Origin: Rehmannia glutinosa
Taxonomy: Eukaryota; Streptophyta; Magnoliopsida; Lamiales; Orobanchaceae
Assembly: GCA_016081115.2 (NCBI GenBank)
Contig: CM071933.1
Coordinates: forward strand, 60,340,660-60,404,659
DNA length: 64,000 nucleotides
Direction of reading: 5' to 3'
The notes under the pieces were generated by a model. That model was not told the DNA's origin, did not search any database, and worked only from the letters and a program-made list of their open reading frames with translations. Made by a program: the position numbers and the translations under genes. Each line of letters starts with the position of its first letter. The stretch's first letter is position 1. Shown here one piece after another: positions 12,441 to 23,205 of this stretch.

Positions 12441-12939
12441 AGATAATGATAGAACTCCTTACGAATTATGAAAAAATGGGCTTCAAGATTAAGTTTACTT
12501 AAAGTGTGGGGTGCCTAGCAAAAGTAGTCATACCCGACTTTAAGAGAAAAAAAAATAGGACCTAAGATCGTTGATGTTGTTTTCGTTGGGTATGCTCAAA
12601 ATAGTAGTGCAAATAGATTTTTAGTGGCCAATTCTGAATTTAATGGAATTTCTAATAACACTATCATTAAAGCTAGAGATGCCACATATATTGAGGAGAT
12701 TTTTCCTTTTAAAACTAGAATTCCATAAGAACATTGTAAGACAAAACTTGAACCTTCTAGAGGCGAATCATCTACTAGTGCAATTTTGGAAAATAAGGAA
12801 GAAACACTAGTGGAATTAAGAAGTAAAAGAACTAAGGTTAGTAAGATTTTGGAGATGACTTTATCACCTTTTAATTGAAGGAGATCCTCAAACTTATGAT
12901 GAAGCAATATCATCCGTAGATGCACCTTTTCGGAAAGAA

Positions 12940-13758
12940 GCGACAATGATGAATATAATTCTCATTATTCAAAATAATAATTGAGTTTTTATTCGATTTA
13001 CCTCCTGGTAGTAAACCAAGAGGGTGTAAATGGATTTTTAAGAAGAAATTAAAGGCTGATGGTTCAATAGACAAGTACAAGGTAAGGCTAGTTGCGAAAG
13101 GATTACACAACACAAGAAGGAATATATTATTTTGATACTTATTCTCCAGTTGCTAGGATTTCAAGTATTAGGATCTTGTTGGCTTTAGCATCTATAAATA
13201 AGTTGATGATACATCAAATGGATGTCAAAACTACATTTTAAAATGGTGGTTTTGACGAAAAATTTATATGGAACAACTTGAAGGTTTTAAGGTTAAAGGA
13301 CAAGAGCACAAAGTATGTAAGTTAGTAAAATCTTTATATGGTTTGAAACTAGCACCCAAACAAAGGCTTGAAAAGTTTAATGATGTAATACAAGGTTATG
13401 GATTTAGATCAAATGAACATGATAAATGCATATATTGTAAGGAAGAAAAGGGTGGATGTGTGATATTGTGTTTATATGTGGATGACATATTAATTTTTGG
13501 ATCAAACTTGGAGTTTATTGAAAAAGTGAAAGTTTCTTTGTCTAATAACTTTGAGATGAAGGATTTATGAGAAGCACATATAATATTGGGTATGAAAATC
13601 GGGATAACAAAAGAAGACATTTTATTAAACCGGTCTGATTCTATCACAAAATTCTTGAAGAAATTCAATTATTATGATTGTAAGTCGGTTTCTAATCTTT
13701 ATGATCCAAATGTACATTTACACAAAAATTGGGTGAACCTATATCTCAATTGAAGTAT
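12940..13758 (+). pseudogene. W reverse transcriptase, 5' part
   Basis: 12990-13110 gives the RT start (PRGCKWIFKKKLKADGSIDK then VRLVAKG). A 100-residue open block at 13268-13570 contains SLYGLKLAPKQ and an intact YVDDIL catalytic box (YVDD at 13475-13486). It ends at a TGA, after which the same frame continues with recognisable RT residues up to the X insertion at 13759. The remainder of RT and RNase H lies at 28719 onward. Confidence 0.85.
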
Positions 13759-14857
13759 CGATGGCTCAAAAGCTACCTTTAAAACCGTAGGCAAGTGCAC
13801 CTATCGTTTTATAGTATAGATTATTGAGTCTGAGTGTCATTCCCACGAGGATTGTAAGTACTAATAATTACCGTCTTTTTGTTATTTAATCTAACAATTT
13901 TTCAGAGTTTTTGTTTGATGAAAAAGGAAAAACAAATTATAAATTGTAAAAATGAAGGAAGATTTGTAAAATAAGAAATCAAGAGATAGAAATGTGTTTG
14001 AATGTAAATCCCTCTAGAATGTTTTTGTGATTTGACAAGTTAAAAATACAACCGTAAGCCCTTAAGCAAAAACCAACCTCTTTTAATAAAATCTCATGTC
14101 TTGTGTGTTTGATAAATGGTTTTATCATGATTTTGATGATTTTGTTTTATACCAAAACAATGGTCTTAAAGGTTGTCCAAATACTCCTAAATGATTTAAA
14201 ATGGTTTTAATATTTTCCGGAGTATAACTTCAAGTTTTATTTTAAACAAAATTGGACAACACTTTTAATGATTTTCTGTTAATGTATTTTTACACCAAAA
14301 CAATGTTTCTAAATGTTGTCCTAATACTCCCGATCGGTCTAAAATGTTTTCACTATTTTTCGGAGTATTTCTTGAAGTCTATTTTCGATATAAAATTGGA
14401 CAACACTTTTGTTTTGAGGTCAACCTCGCCCTATAGGGCAACCCGCACTCAAGATGATTTTAGAAACAGAAAATGAGACGGAAAGAAAAACAAGCGGTCG
14501 ACCGGCCGTCATCAGGCGTCGACCGGTCGGTCGGCCGCCCACGGCCAAATGATCGGGCACTACTGCAAGTGTGTTTTGAAGCGAACGTTTTATCCTTGCA
14601 AAATCCATGAGGGGGACCGGTTGGGGTGATGGTCGACCAAATCGCTGTTGTATTTTTCAAAGTGTTCTCTTTAACTCTTATCTCTGTGCGACACGGTCGC
14701 CTATGTATTGACAAAGAAAATATGACCGTTTGACAAAGAGACAAACTTTCCTTAAAATGTGGGATTGATTTCTAACAGCTATATTCTTGATTTTAATTGT
14801 ATTTTTCTCAGTAGATTTTCAATCCCAAGAGGAGCCTATGCTTGATCAATCATCTCC

Positions 14858-14865
14858 TATAAATA
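14858..14865 (+). promoter_or_regulatory. TATA box of the Y1 5' LTR
   Basis: TATAAATA within CTCCTATAAATAGAGGAAG is conserved in every Y LTR here: about 21139 in the 3' LTR of Y1, about 32049 and 38053 in Y2, and 50080 in Y3. It would start transcripts about 30 bp downstream. Confidence 0.75.
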
Positions 14866-15103
14866 GAGGAAGTTTTGGAGCAACCATAACAACAATTGAG
14901 ATACAACACAACAAGATACACTTCAAGCAAACACTTGGTCTTTCATAGTCATTATTCTTGTTGTAAAATTGCCTAGCTTATCACTTTCACATCTTTGAGG
15001 TCTAGGCTATTCTTGATTACACTTTGCACTCTATTGTATTATCAATTATCGAGTTGTAATCTTGAATTTGTGGTCGTCATTCAAACACAAGATATCCTTG
15101 TGA

Positions 15104-15357
15104 GTGTTCTTGTGGTAAGAACACACTTGGGTGAACTAGGTGTTAGGTGTAAGAAGATTGTGGTAATCTTCTTGTTGAGGTGTTGAAGAGTGTGGTGCTC
15201 TTCAAGGTGAAGATTGTGGTAATCTTCACAGGTGCCGTTGAAGATTGTGGTAATCTTCAAGAAGAGATTGTGGTAATCTCAAAGGTGGTGTTGAAGAAGA
15301 GTGTGGTGCTCTTCAAGGTGTTGTAAGTTGAATTTGTATTAATTGTGGTAATTAATA
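15104..15357 (+). ncRNA. array of eight hairpins with a constant GTGGT loop
   Basis: Eight inverted repeats share the loop GTGGT. Positions and left arms: 15104-15124 GTGTTCTT; 15151-15173 AAGAAGATT; 15183-15205 TTGAAGAG plus a T-G pair; 15207-15229 GTGAAGATT; 15238-15260 TTGAAGATT; 15264-15280 GAGATT; 15296-15314 GAAGAG plus T-G; 15337-15357 TATTAATT. Each right arm is the exact complement of its left arm. The arms differ from unit to unit while the loop stays fixed. The array lies between the TATA box and the primer-binding site, so it would be in the 5' leader of the genomic RNA. The same array recurs in the other four Y LTRs. Its role is unknown. Confidence 0.8.
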
Positions 15358-15574
15358 AAATTCTTTTTCTTTTTCGAAATCCATCCCGGATATCTTGGGG
15401 TGGTAGAGGATTAGGCCCTGAGGTGGGTTGAACCTCTTTAAATCGACGTGTGTTGTTTATATTCCGCACCTTTATTATTGTATTTGAGCATTCGGTTTAA
15501 AAAGAGGGCGAAATCGAAAGATGGAGATAATCTATTCACCCCCTCAGATTATCGTAGCCGCTTGGACTTACAAG

Positions 15575-15586
15575 TGGTATCGAGCC
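15575..15586 (+). other. Y1 primer-binding site
   Basis: TGGTATCGAGCC begins two bases after the LTR end and closely matches TGGTATCAGAGC, the site complementary to initiator methionine tRNA. The same sequence follows the 5' LTR of Y2 (about 32757-32768). Confidence 0.85.
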
Positions 15587-15593
15587 AAACTCT

Positions 15594-17058
15594 TTGGCAA
15601 GCTCGTTTCACATCGCGAGTGAAGAGAAACGATCAACGACTCTGAACGAAGCTCATCTATCCGCACCTCCACCACCAAGCCACCTCGGTTTGATTCCAAA
15701 AATTTTATATTTTGGAAAGAAAGAATGGAATGCTATTTACAAGGTTGCGGGTTCGATATTTGGAACACCGTCATCAATGGAGAATCCATTCCGATGAAAG
15801 ATACACCACACACCTCAAAAGGCTTCAAAAAGCTCAATGATGAAGAGAAAAAAATCATCTCCTTAAATGGTAAAGCTCTTAATATTTTACACTTTGTTCA
15901 CTTACCACTTTGGAATTTGATCATGTTGTAGGTATTCGATCGGCACATGAAGTATGGCAAAAACTAGAAGCCATCTATGAAGTATATGCAAATAAAAGGA
16001 GCAACTCAAAAGCATCTACTTCTCAAATGGATACAACATCAAATCCAACAATATGGGATGAGCCTCTTACAAATTCCGATGATGAAGTCGAAAAATGTCT
16101 TATGGGCATCGAAGAAGAAAACGAGGTAAGTTCTAAACCCTCTACTTCTTATGACAATGAATTGCAAAATGAATATAGTGACTTGCAAAATGATTATGAT
16201 GAGCTACAAGATGAATTCCAAAACTTACTTGTTAAATACAAAAATTTGAAAAAGGAATTCATTGTTTTAAAGAATGATAAGGATAGTTTATTTACTTCCT
16301 ATGAATCACTATCATGTGCTCACACCACCACTCTTGACAAGGTTAGAAACCTTGAGAAAGAAAATAGTACTCTTGTTGAGGATATAAATTGCTTGAAAAA
16401 TGATTTATCTAAATCCAACTTGAGTACCGATAAGATGACCAATATTGTTGATTGTTGTGATAATTCGAAACTAGAACTTGATCATGTAAGCCTAAGGGTG
16501 TCAATCACATGAAAAGGAATCAAGTCTCTAAGACGTTGGTCATTATGCTCCTAGAATTATTACATGCTTTTATTGCGTAAAAGGGTCATACGGTAAATAC
16601 TTGTCGGGCTAGAAATAGCTCCAATTATTGTTGGAGACCTAAAAGTCTCAAGACTAATCCCAAAGGACCCAAACACATAAGGGTACCACAAAACAATGTC
16701 ATATTAGGTACCCGTGAAAATAATGATCGAAGAAAATTTATACCGCCAAGAAGACATCAAATGACCGTTTCATTTGATCAAAGAAGGAGAAACTATTTTC
16801 GACAAAGCCAATTTCAAGAAGAGGTATAATCAAAAATGGGAAGAACACAATCCTTGGAAATGGCAAAGACATCATCAACAAGATGATTTTCAAAGAAGAA
16901 GAGACTTTCAACAATGGGAAAGCAACAAACCTTGGAAATGGAGCAATCAAAGAAGTCATCATCAACAAAGTGACTTCTCAAGGGAAGATATCATCAACAA
17001 TGGGAACGACACAACCCATGGAAATGGCGTAATTGGTAACCCGTATCTCCCTATTTAA
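15594..17058 (+). pseudogene. Y1 gag, frameshifted
   Basis: The copia capsid domain is spread over three frames: 15594-15797, 15725-15931 (MECYLQGCGFDIWNTVINGE) and 15910-16512. The last block adds a long acidic coiled-coil-like region (residues about 80-170, rich in repeats of ELQN, DYDEL and LEKE). A zinc-knuckle coding stretch at 16560-16610 is broken by a frameshift, whereas the Y2 copy is intact. 16774-17058 encodes a W-, Q- and R-rich tail with repeated PWKW and HHQQ phrases. Gag would coat the RNA in a particle; this copy is inactive. Confidence 0.75.
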
Positions 17059-17399
17059 ATATGCATTTTATTTTGTTATTATGCATGCTTTTATTTGTGT
17101 CGTAATTGCAAAATGAGTTTTCAAATATTTATTTTTAATTAAGGTCTTCAATATATACTTGTGCTTTTAAAATTTTTTTAAAAAGAAGACCTTATATGAT
17201 GTTATTAAAACTCTTGTGCATTTTTGTAGACTAAAGTGTGTTATCATCTTTTATGGATTTTTATGGCATGAGCTTACTTATCTCTTAGCCTACACTTTTA
17301 TCATTATGATTTGTGCTAGATATGTTTTAAGAATTGTGTAGGATTTACATATTTTCACAAATGGCCATTTACGTCATTATTTGTCAAGAAAGGCATAAA

Positions 17400-17560
17400 T
17401 TATCGAGGTACGTTTACTTGTGTTATTCTTACTCTTATAGACTCGATATATGTATTGCCATGTGCCTATGTGCTTGTTTTTCATAGTATTTCATACAAGT
17501 GCCATTAAGAGGATTTTTAGATTTTTTGAAAGGCACTATTCGATATTTGATTGCACATAT
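17400..17560 (+). pseudogene. Y1 first RNase H-type fragment
   Basis: About 17448-17550 translates as scraps of the copia motif usually placed after RT (a VCLCA-like phrase, then VPLRGFLDFLKGT). A related fragment occurs again at 18690-18800 after the RT remnant, so this region is present twice in the element. 17560-17980 between them shows no coding sense. Confidence 0.45.
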
Positions 17561-17984
17561 TTGCCGTATCAACTCTTGTTCAAATACTTCTTTTAAATAA
17601 GGTCTCAACTATATGCTTTCGGATTTTCAAATTTCAAAAGAGACCTTTTGTAGCTTTCTTAAGCTTATTTGAACTTGCATGATTTATTAGACTCTTGATG
17701 ATCTTCTAAATGCATAGTATGTGTTTATTGCTTCATGGTCTATATATATAGTGTCTATTTCTACTATGCTCTTATGCTATATATATTTTTGTGATTGATG
17801 ATTGAGGCATGTTTTTTACACTTTGACTATTTTTTCTTGCTTATATAAGCGTCATTAATGAGTTTGTTAAGTTGTGTAGATGAGAAATGAAGTACTCCAA
17901 ATATTAGTTACCTCAAAATATTTGGATGTAAATATTCTATTATGAACACCTTAGATCAATTGGATGGCCTATGATGATAGTGAT

Positions 17985-19075
17985 GAAGAAGACAAAAAGG
18001 GTATTCCGGAACAAACTCGATGACCAAGGCAACATTGGTCGAACTAAGGCGAGGTTAGTAGCTCGAAGGTATTTTCAAGAAGAAGGTAATCGATTTTGAT
18101 GTAACATTTGCACTCATAGCACATTTTGTAGCTATTTGCATTTTACTTGCCCATTCTTGTTTTAAAGAAAATTTCAAGCTTTACCAAATGGATGTTAAAT
18201 CCAACTTTCTAAATGGTTTTATTCAAATATAAGTCTATCGGAGTCTAAAATTTTAGGCCAAATGATTTTTATAAAAGGCTTTGTACAATTGATAGACTTA
18301 GCTATTTTTGCAAAAATGAGTTTACAAGAGGTAAGGTTGATACTATTCTCTTTGTTTGAGAAAAATGGCAAGATTGTTTACTTGTGCATATTTATGAGAA
18401 TATTTTTTTGGTACTACTAATGAATATTTGTGCAAGATATTTCTCTAAGTTGATACTAGGTGAACTCGAGATGAGCTTGATGGGGAGCTCAATTTATTGC
18501 TTGGACTTCAAATCATTCAATGCCAAGTAGATGGTTACATTTCAAAAGAACTCTTGAAGGAGTTAGGCATTGAAGAAGGAAGAATCATCTCAACTTCTAT
18601 GGCTACCAATGAAGAGATTGACAAAGGTTGAGAAAGGCATGTCGGTTGACAAACAAATTCGAGTATGTTTTCTTGTATTATTTCTATAGACTCGACATTC
18701 CATATGCCTTATGTCTATATGCTCGACTTCAAAAATTATCCCAACGAATCTCATTAAAGTGCCGTTAAAAGAAATTTTCAAATATTTGTAAGGCACTTCT
18801 TCTTATGACTTGTTAATCCAAAGTTTTAAGACGTTATTATTTTTCGGATAACAAGTCCGGTGTAACTTTTATTTTTCAAAATATGGTTCGTCATAATCGA
18901 ACTAAACATATTAAGATTCGATATTTTTTAAAGGGGATTGCATGTTTTAACAAAAACTTGAAGATGTGTTTAATTAAAATCTCAAGGATAACTCGCGGAT
19001 CTTTTAATCGCTCACCGCCGAGTATTTTACCTCTTTTCGAGCTTGATTATGACATAATGTATATTGAATGAGGTC
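17985..19075 (+). pseudogene. Y1 reverse transcriptase and RNase H remnants
   Basis: 17990-18065 encodes the copia RT start (VFRNKLDDQGNIGRTKARLVAR in form). 18180-18240 gives YQMDVKSNFLNGF. 18384-18430 corresponds to the catalytic region, but the expected YVDD reads YEN. 18480-18600 gives the connection (ELNLLLGLQIIQCQVDGYIS). 18690-18800 is the RNase H entry and 18883-18950 its RTKHIKIRYF signature. Multiple stops occur. Integrase and protease are missing between gag and this block. It is a non-functional remnant. Confidence 0.7.
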
Positions 19076-20365
19076 TACGTTTGCATTTTGCACGTTTTAA
19101 AACTTAGGGGCGAAAAATTGGATTTTTGGTCGAAAATTCGGATTTTGGAAATTTTTCAACACAGTGGGCTGAAATGGTTGAGGGCAACCGTCGCCCTCAA
19201 CGTCGACCGTCGCCCCCTCAACCTCGACCGTCGCCCTAGGCTATAATTTGGATTAAAATGGTTCGTCTTGACATTCGTCACTTTGACACATTTTGGCCAT
19301 TTTTCGTCCCCTTTGCAAATTTCACACACAATTCACTTCAAATGAGTTTTGATGCATGAATTATATATTTTGGGGATTATCTAGCTCGACTATCATCATC
19401 ATTGCTCGTCTTTACCGATTGAATGGTAAGAATTTCACTATCTTTAGCTCAATTGGGTTGAACCATGAGTTTGTGGCTTATATGTATTTTTCTTGATGTG
19501 ATTCATATATGTTTGTGATGAGCTTATTGATTGTTGATGAATGATATTCGTTAAATTGTATTTGGTGATGAAAAACTTGGCTTGATTTCATTTACAAGGG
19601 CTATATATAACTTTTTCTATTTTTGACTTGCCAAGTGTTCGATAAAACGTTTCAATGAAAAATTCATCACCTACATGATTCTCTCGATTTCAAAAGTCTT
19701 ATACATTTATAGAGATCATGTTTTGTTTATCAAATGAGTTTTCATAAACCTCTACAAGTCGTATGATTCGACTTTTCCCTTCTATTTGGCTTATAAGCTT
19801 CAATGTTCAAATAGCTCGATACATCGGTTTAGTTGCACACTTTGATATGAATATATGATGTATTTATCGTGCTAACATTCTTTTTGATGATTCCAAAGGG
19901 GAGAAATAGGTGGAGAAGCGGTTATAAGCTCTTTAGCTCAAAGAAGCTAAGATAAGCTCAAACGAAAAGAAGCTATAAGCTATGGCTTCCTAAAGCCATA
20001 AGTTGTGTATGATTCTTGGTCCATTGGTTGTAGTATGGACTTATATATGTTTCTAATGATGTCTCTTTGACAGGGGGAGCTTTTAAGTTATTGATACTTA
20101 AGCTCAATATCGAAAAGCTAATATTTTAGCTTATGTTTAAGTTCTTCTATATAACTCTTGTTGTGCATGTTGATAGGGGGAGCATTTGCTATATGTGTTT
20201 GAATATCTCTACTCCCATCATTGTGATTATATTGCGTGGAATGTTGTCGCTCACAACGGAAAGTTCCTTTTTACCGGTAAAAATGTTTTGTTTTCAAAAT
20301 CGCCTCTCAAAATTGTTTTGTTTTCAAAATTGGCCTTGTCAATTTGTTTTGGTTTGTAATCATCA
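19076..20365 (+). other. Y1 3' non-coding region
   Basis: No ORF with recognisable similarity is present. It holds a short GC-rich block with repeated CGACCGTCGCCC (about 19185-19235), related to the GC-rich part of the LTR. A stretch rich in AAGCT and AGCTATAAGC (19910-20120) and short GGGGGAGC phrases come before the polypurine tract. The Y2 copy (36080-37308) is collinear. Confidence 0.6.
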
Positions 20366-20378
20366 AAAAGGGGGAGAT
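20366..20378 (+). other. Y1 polypurine tract
   Basis: AAAAAGGGGGAGAT sits directly before the 3' LTR. Y2 has the equivalent tract at 37309-37322. Confidence 0.85.
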
Positions 20379-21854
20379 TGTTTGATAAATGGTTTTATCA
20401 TGATTTTGATGATTTTGTTTTATACCAAAACAATGGTCTTAAAGGTTGTCCAAATACTCCTAAATGATTTAAAATGGTTTTAATATTTTCCGGAGTATAA
20501 CTTCAAGTTTTATTTTCGACAAAATTGGACAACACTTTTAATGATTTTCTGTTAATGTATTTTTACACCAAAACAATGTTTCTAAATGTTGTCCTAATAC
20601 TCCCGATCGGTCTAAAATGTTTTCACTATTTTTCGAGTATTTCTTGAAGTCTATTTTCGATATAAAATTGGACAACACTTTTGTTTTGAGGTCAACCTGT
20701 CGCCCTATAGGGCAACCCGCACTGAAGATGATTTTAGAAACAAAAATGAGACGGAAAGAAAAACAAGCAGGTCGGCCGGTCATGGGCGTCGGCCGTCGAT
20801 CGGCCGTGCCAATGATCGGCCGACCGTGCACTGCAAGTGTGTTTTGAAACGAGCGTTTTATCCTTGCAAAATCCATGAGGGGACCGGTTGGGGTGATGGT
20901 CGGCCGGTCCGAGGTAGACGTCGACCGGCCGCCTGTTGTATTTTTCAAAGTGTTCTCTTTAACTCTTATCTCTCGTGCGACCGTCGCCCTATGTATTGAT
21001 GAAGAAAATATGACCGTTTGACAAAGACAAACTTTCCTTAAAATGTGGGATTGATTTCTAACTATATTCTTGATTTTAATTGTATTTTTCTCAGATTTTC
21101 AATCCCCAAGAGGAGCCTATGCTTGATCAATCATCTCCTATAAATAGAGGAAGTTTTGGAGCAACCATAACAACAATTGAGATACAACACAACAAGATAC
21201 ACTTCAAGCAAACACTTGGTCTTTCATAGTCATTATTCTTGTTGTAAAATTGCCTAGCTTATCACTTTCACATCTTTGAGGTCTAGGCTATTCTTGATTA
21301 CACTTTGCACTCTATTGTATTATCAATTATCGAGTTGTAATCTTGAATTTGTGGTCGTCATTCAAACACAAGATATCCTTGTGAGTGTTCTTGTGGTAAG
21401 AACACACTTGGGTGAACTAGGTGTTAGGTGTAAGAAGATTGTGGTAATCTTCTTGTTGAGGTGTTGAAGAGTGTGGTGCTCTTCAAGGTGAAGATTGTGG
21501 TAATCTTCACAAGGTGCCGTTGAAGATTGTGGTAATCTTCAAGAAGAGATTGTGGTAATCTCAAGGTGGTGTTGAAGAAGAGTGTGGTGCTCTTCAAGGT
21601 GTTGTAAGTTGAATTTGTATTAATTGTGGTAATTAATAAAATTCTTTTTCTTTTCAAATCCATCCCTGGATATCTTTGGGGTGGTAGAGGATTAGGCCCT
21701 AGGTGGGTTGAACCTCTTTAAATCGGCGTGTGTTGTTTACATTCCGCACCTTCATTATTTTGTTTGAGCATTCGGTTTAAAAAAGAGGGCGAAATCGAAA
21801 AGATGGAGATAATCTATTCACCCCCTCTAGATTATCGTAGCGCTTGGACTTACA
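20379..21854 (+). repeat. Y1 3' LTR, 1476 bp
   Basis: It is collinear with 14106-15572. Differences are scattered, and many are single-base changes in runs of one base. The TATA box is near 21139 and the hairpin array at about 21385-21640. It is followed by the target duplication TTGTG at 21855-21859. Confidence 0.92.
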
Positions 21855-23205
21855 TTGTGGACCGTAGAAATTCCCAATTTAAGTTAAACCCTTTCTCAAG
21901 GCGAAAAACTTCTAATCTCAAGTTGATTAACTGAAATCTCTTTCTAGTTAAAACCCCAAGACAACATTATAACGATTTGTGAATTCCCATATTAGGTTTG
22001 ACCCTAATCCAAAGATTTATGTCGTCCCCATATCTAGGATTGCATGCAACTCTTTTCACTTATATAGGTTCTATTTCACCATGAATCTCTCGATTTCCCT
22101 GATGAAAAATAAACTTCAAATCAATATTGCGCATATATCCATTTGAATGAACAAAGCATAATATAAGTGAATCACACAAAATACGAGATTTTATTAAAAA
22201 CATACACACCTTAATCACAAATCCATTTTAGAGTTCATTACATTCAAGCACTAGGAGTTTAGCTACACATGGATTTGATAAAAGAGTATACTACACAAGA
22301 TGATTTGAATAAAATGAACATGGTGTACTTAGCTCTTATTCAAGACCAATACAAGACTTCCTCCTTGGTTGATGATGTTGAGCTCCAAGCCTTCTCCTTT
22401 AATGCTCTTCAACTTCCAACTCTACCTCTCTTTTCTTCTAATGTATTTTGCTTTGTAACTTGAGAGAGAATGAATCAATGAATATACAATGAATGGAATA
22501 TCCTTCCCAACTCAAACTATTGCCTTTTATAGACATCATTTTTGTGAAAGAACACATCAATAATGCTATCTTATGTTAAACAATTGCCTCCACTTTCATT
22601 GTTGGTTGGTGAATTCTTGTACTCAATTGATGATTGAGGGAATATGGGGACATGTTGCGAAAAATTGGGTGTTAAAGGTGTATAAAAGTGGTCAACAAGC
22701 TTGGTAGGTGAGTTTTCCATAATTTTCGCATGGAAAAGTTGCGAGAAAAGTGCCCTGGACATACCCGTGTCGCCCAAAATGGTCGGGCCGTGCTGTTTTA
22801 TCACACAGGAATCAGGGAAACATGGTCGTGTCTCTGGACATGGCCGTGTTGGGAACACGGTCTGGCCGTGTCGGAGGCTGTTTTTTGTGTGAAAAAATCG
22901 AGTTTTTAGCTCCGGAACACGGCCGTGTTGCCCGACACCCTGCCCGTGTTGGACCAAAAAGGCCCCGAAATGACGCGTTTGGTTTGGAATTTCGAGCGTT
23001 TTTGCATCCTTAAACTCCCGGTATGTTTTGACATGAATCTATGGTCCGAAATTCACCAAAATTAGCCCAATGGTCAATCTACATCAATAAAAGCACCTCG
23101 AGTAATATGAACTATGTACAATAAAAAATTTACAAAACTAACAATAAAATAACTCGAATTCTACTCAAATATACACATAAAACATGTATTAAAAGACCCT
23201 TATCA

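Larger units (their letters stand above)
14106..15572 (+). repeat. Y1 5' LTR, 1467 bp
   Basis: It starts TGTTTGATAAATGG and ends CTTGGACTTACA. The U3 part carries an internal diverged duplication of about 140 bp (about 14130-14269 and 14270-14412), each ending in TTGGACAACACTTTT. A GC-rich block (14487-14640) with repeated CGACCGG and GGCCG motifs follows. A TATAAATA box is at 14858-14865. Everything downstream of the start site to 15572 (about 680 bp) would be a long untranslated leader holding the hairpin array. Confidence 0.92.
14106..21854 (+). mobile_element. Y1: defective Ty1/copia element
   Basis: Complete insertion of 7749 bp with LTRs 14106-15572 and 20379-21854, TG...CA termini, a methionine-tRNA primer site, a polypurine tract and a perfect 5-bp target duplication TTGTG. 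The internal part has gag, RT and RNase H remnants but no recognisable protease or integrase. The LTRs look closely similar by eye, with many of the differences being one-base changes in homopolymers, so the insertion is fairly recent. The same family recurs as Y2 (31331-38731) and solo LTR Y3 (49395-50786). RT phrases resemble the SIRE/Maximus-type copia lineage (inference). Confidence 0.9.
13759..23205 (-). repeat. X 3' LTR, interrupted by Y1
   Basis: Part one is 13759-14105 and part two 21855-23205. Together they align with 26998-28718 along the full length. The first base pair of the expected TGATGGCTC is mutated to CGATGGCTC. Y1 entered at TTGTG, which is duplicated at 14101-14105 and 21855-21859. 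Confidence 0.88.

Noticed and set aside
12596..12946. Minus-strand ORF of 116 codons
   Set aside because: It lies opposite the W integrase-RT region and has no protein-like motif.
15104..15357. CRISPR-like array in the Y LTR
   Set aside because: The repeats are variable inverted repeats with constant loops, not constant direct repeats with unique spacers, and the DNA is from a plant nucleus.
20133..20948. ORFs in the 3' region and 3' LTR of Y1 (both strands)
   Set aside because: They cover the polypurine tract and LTR and are not kept in frame in Y2 or in the 5' LTR.
22571..22957. ORFs over 100 codons on both strands at 22571-22957 and 28159-28618
   Set aside because: They lie in the GC-rich part of the two X LTRs, where stop codons are rare. 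The two copies do not keep a common reading frame and no domain is visible.
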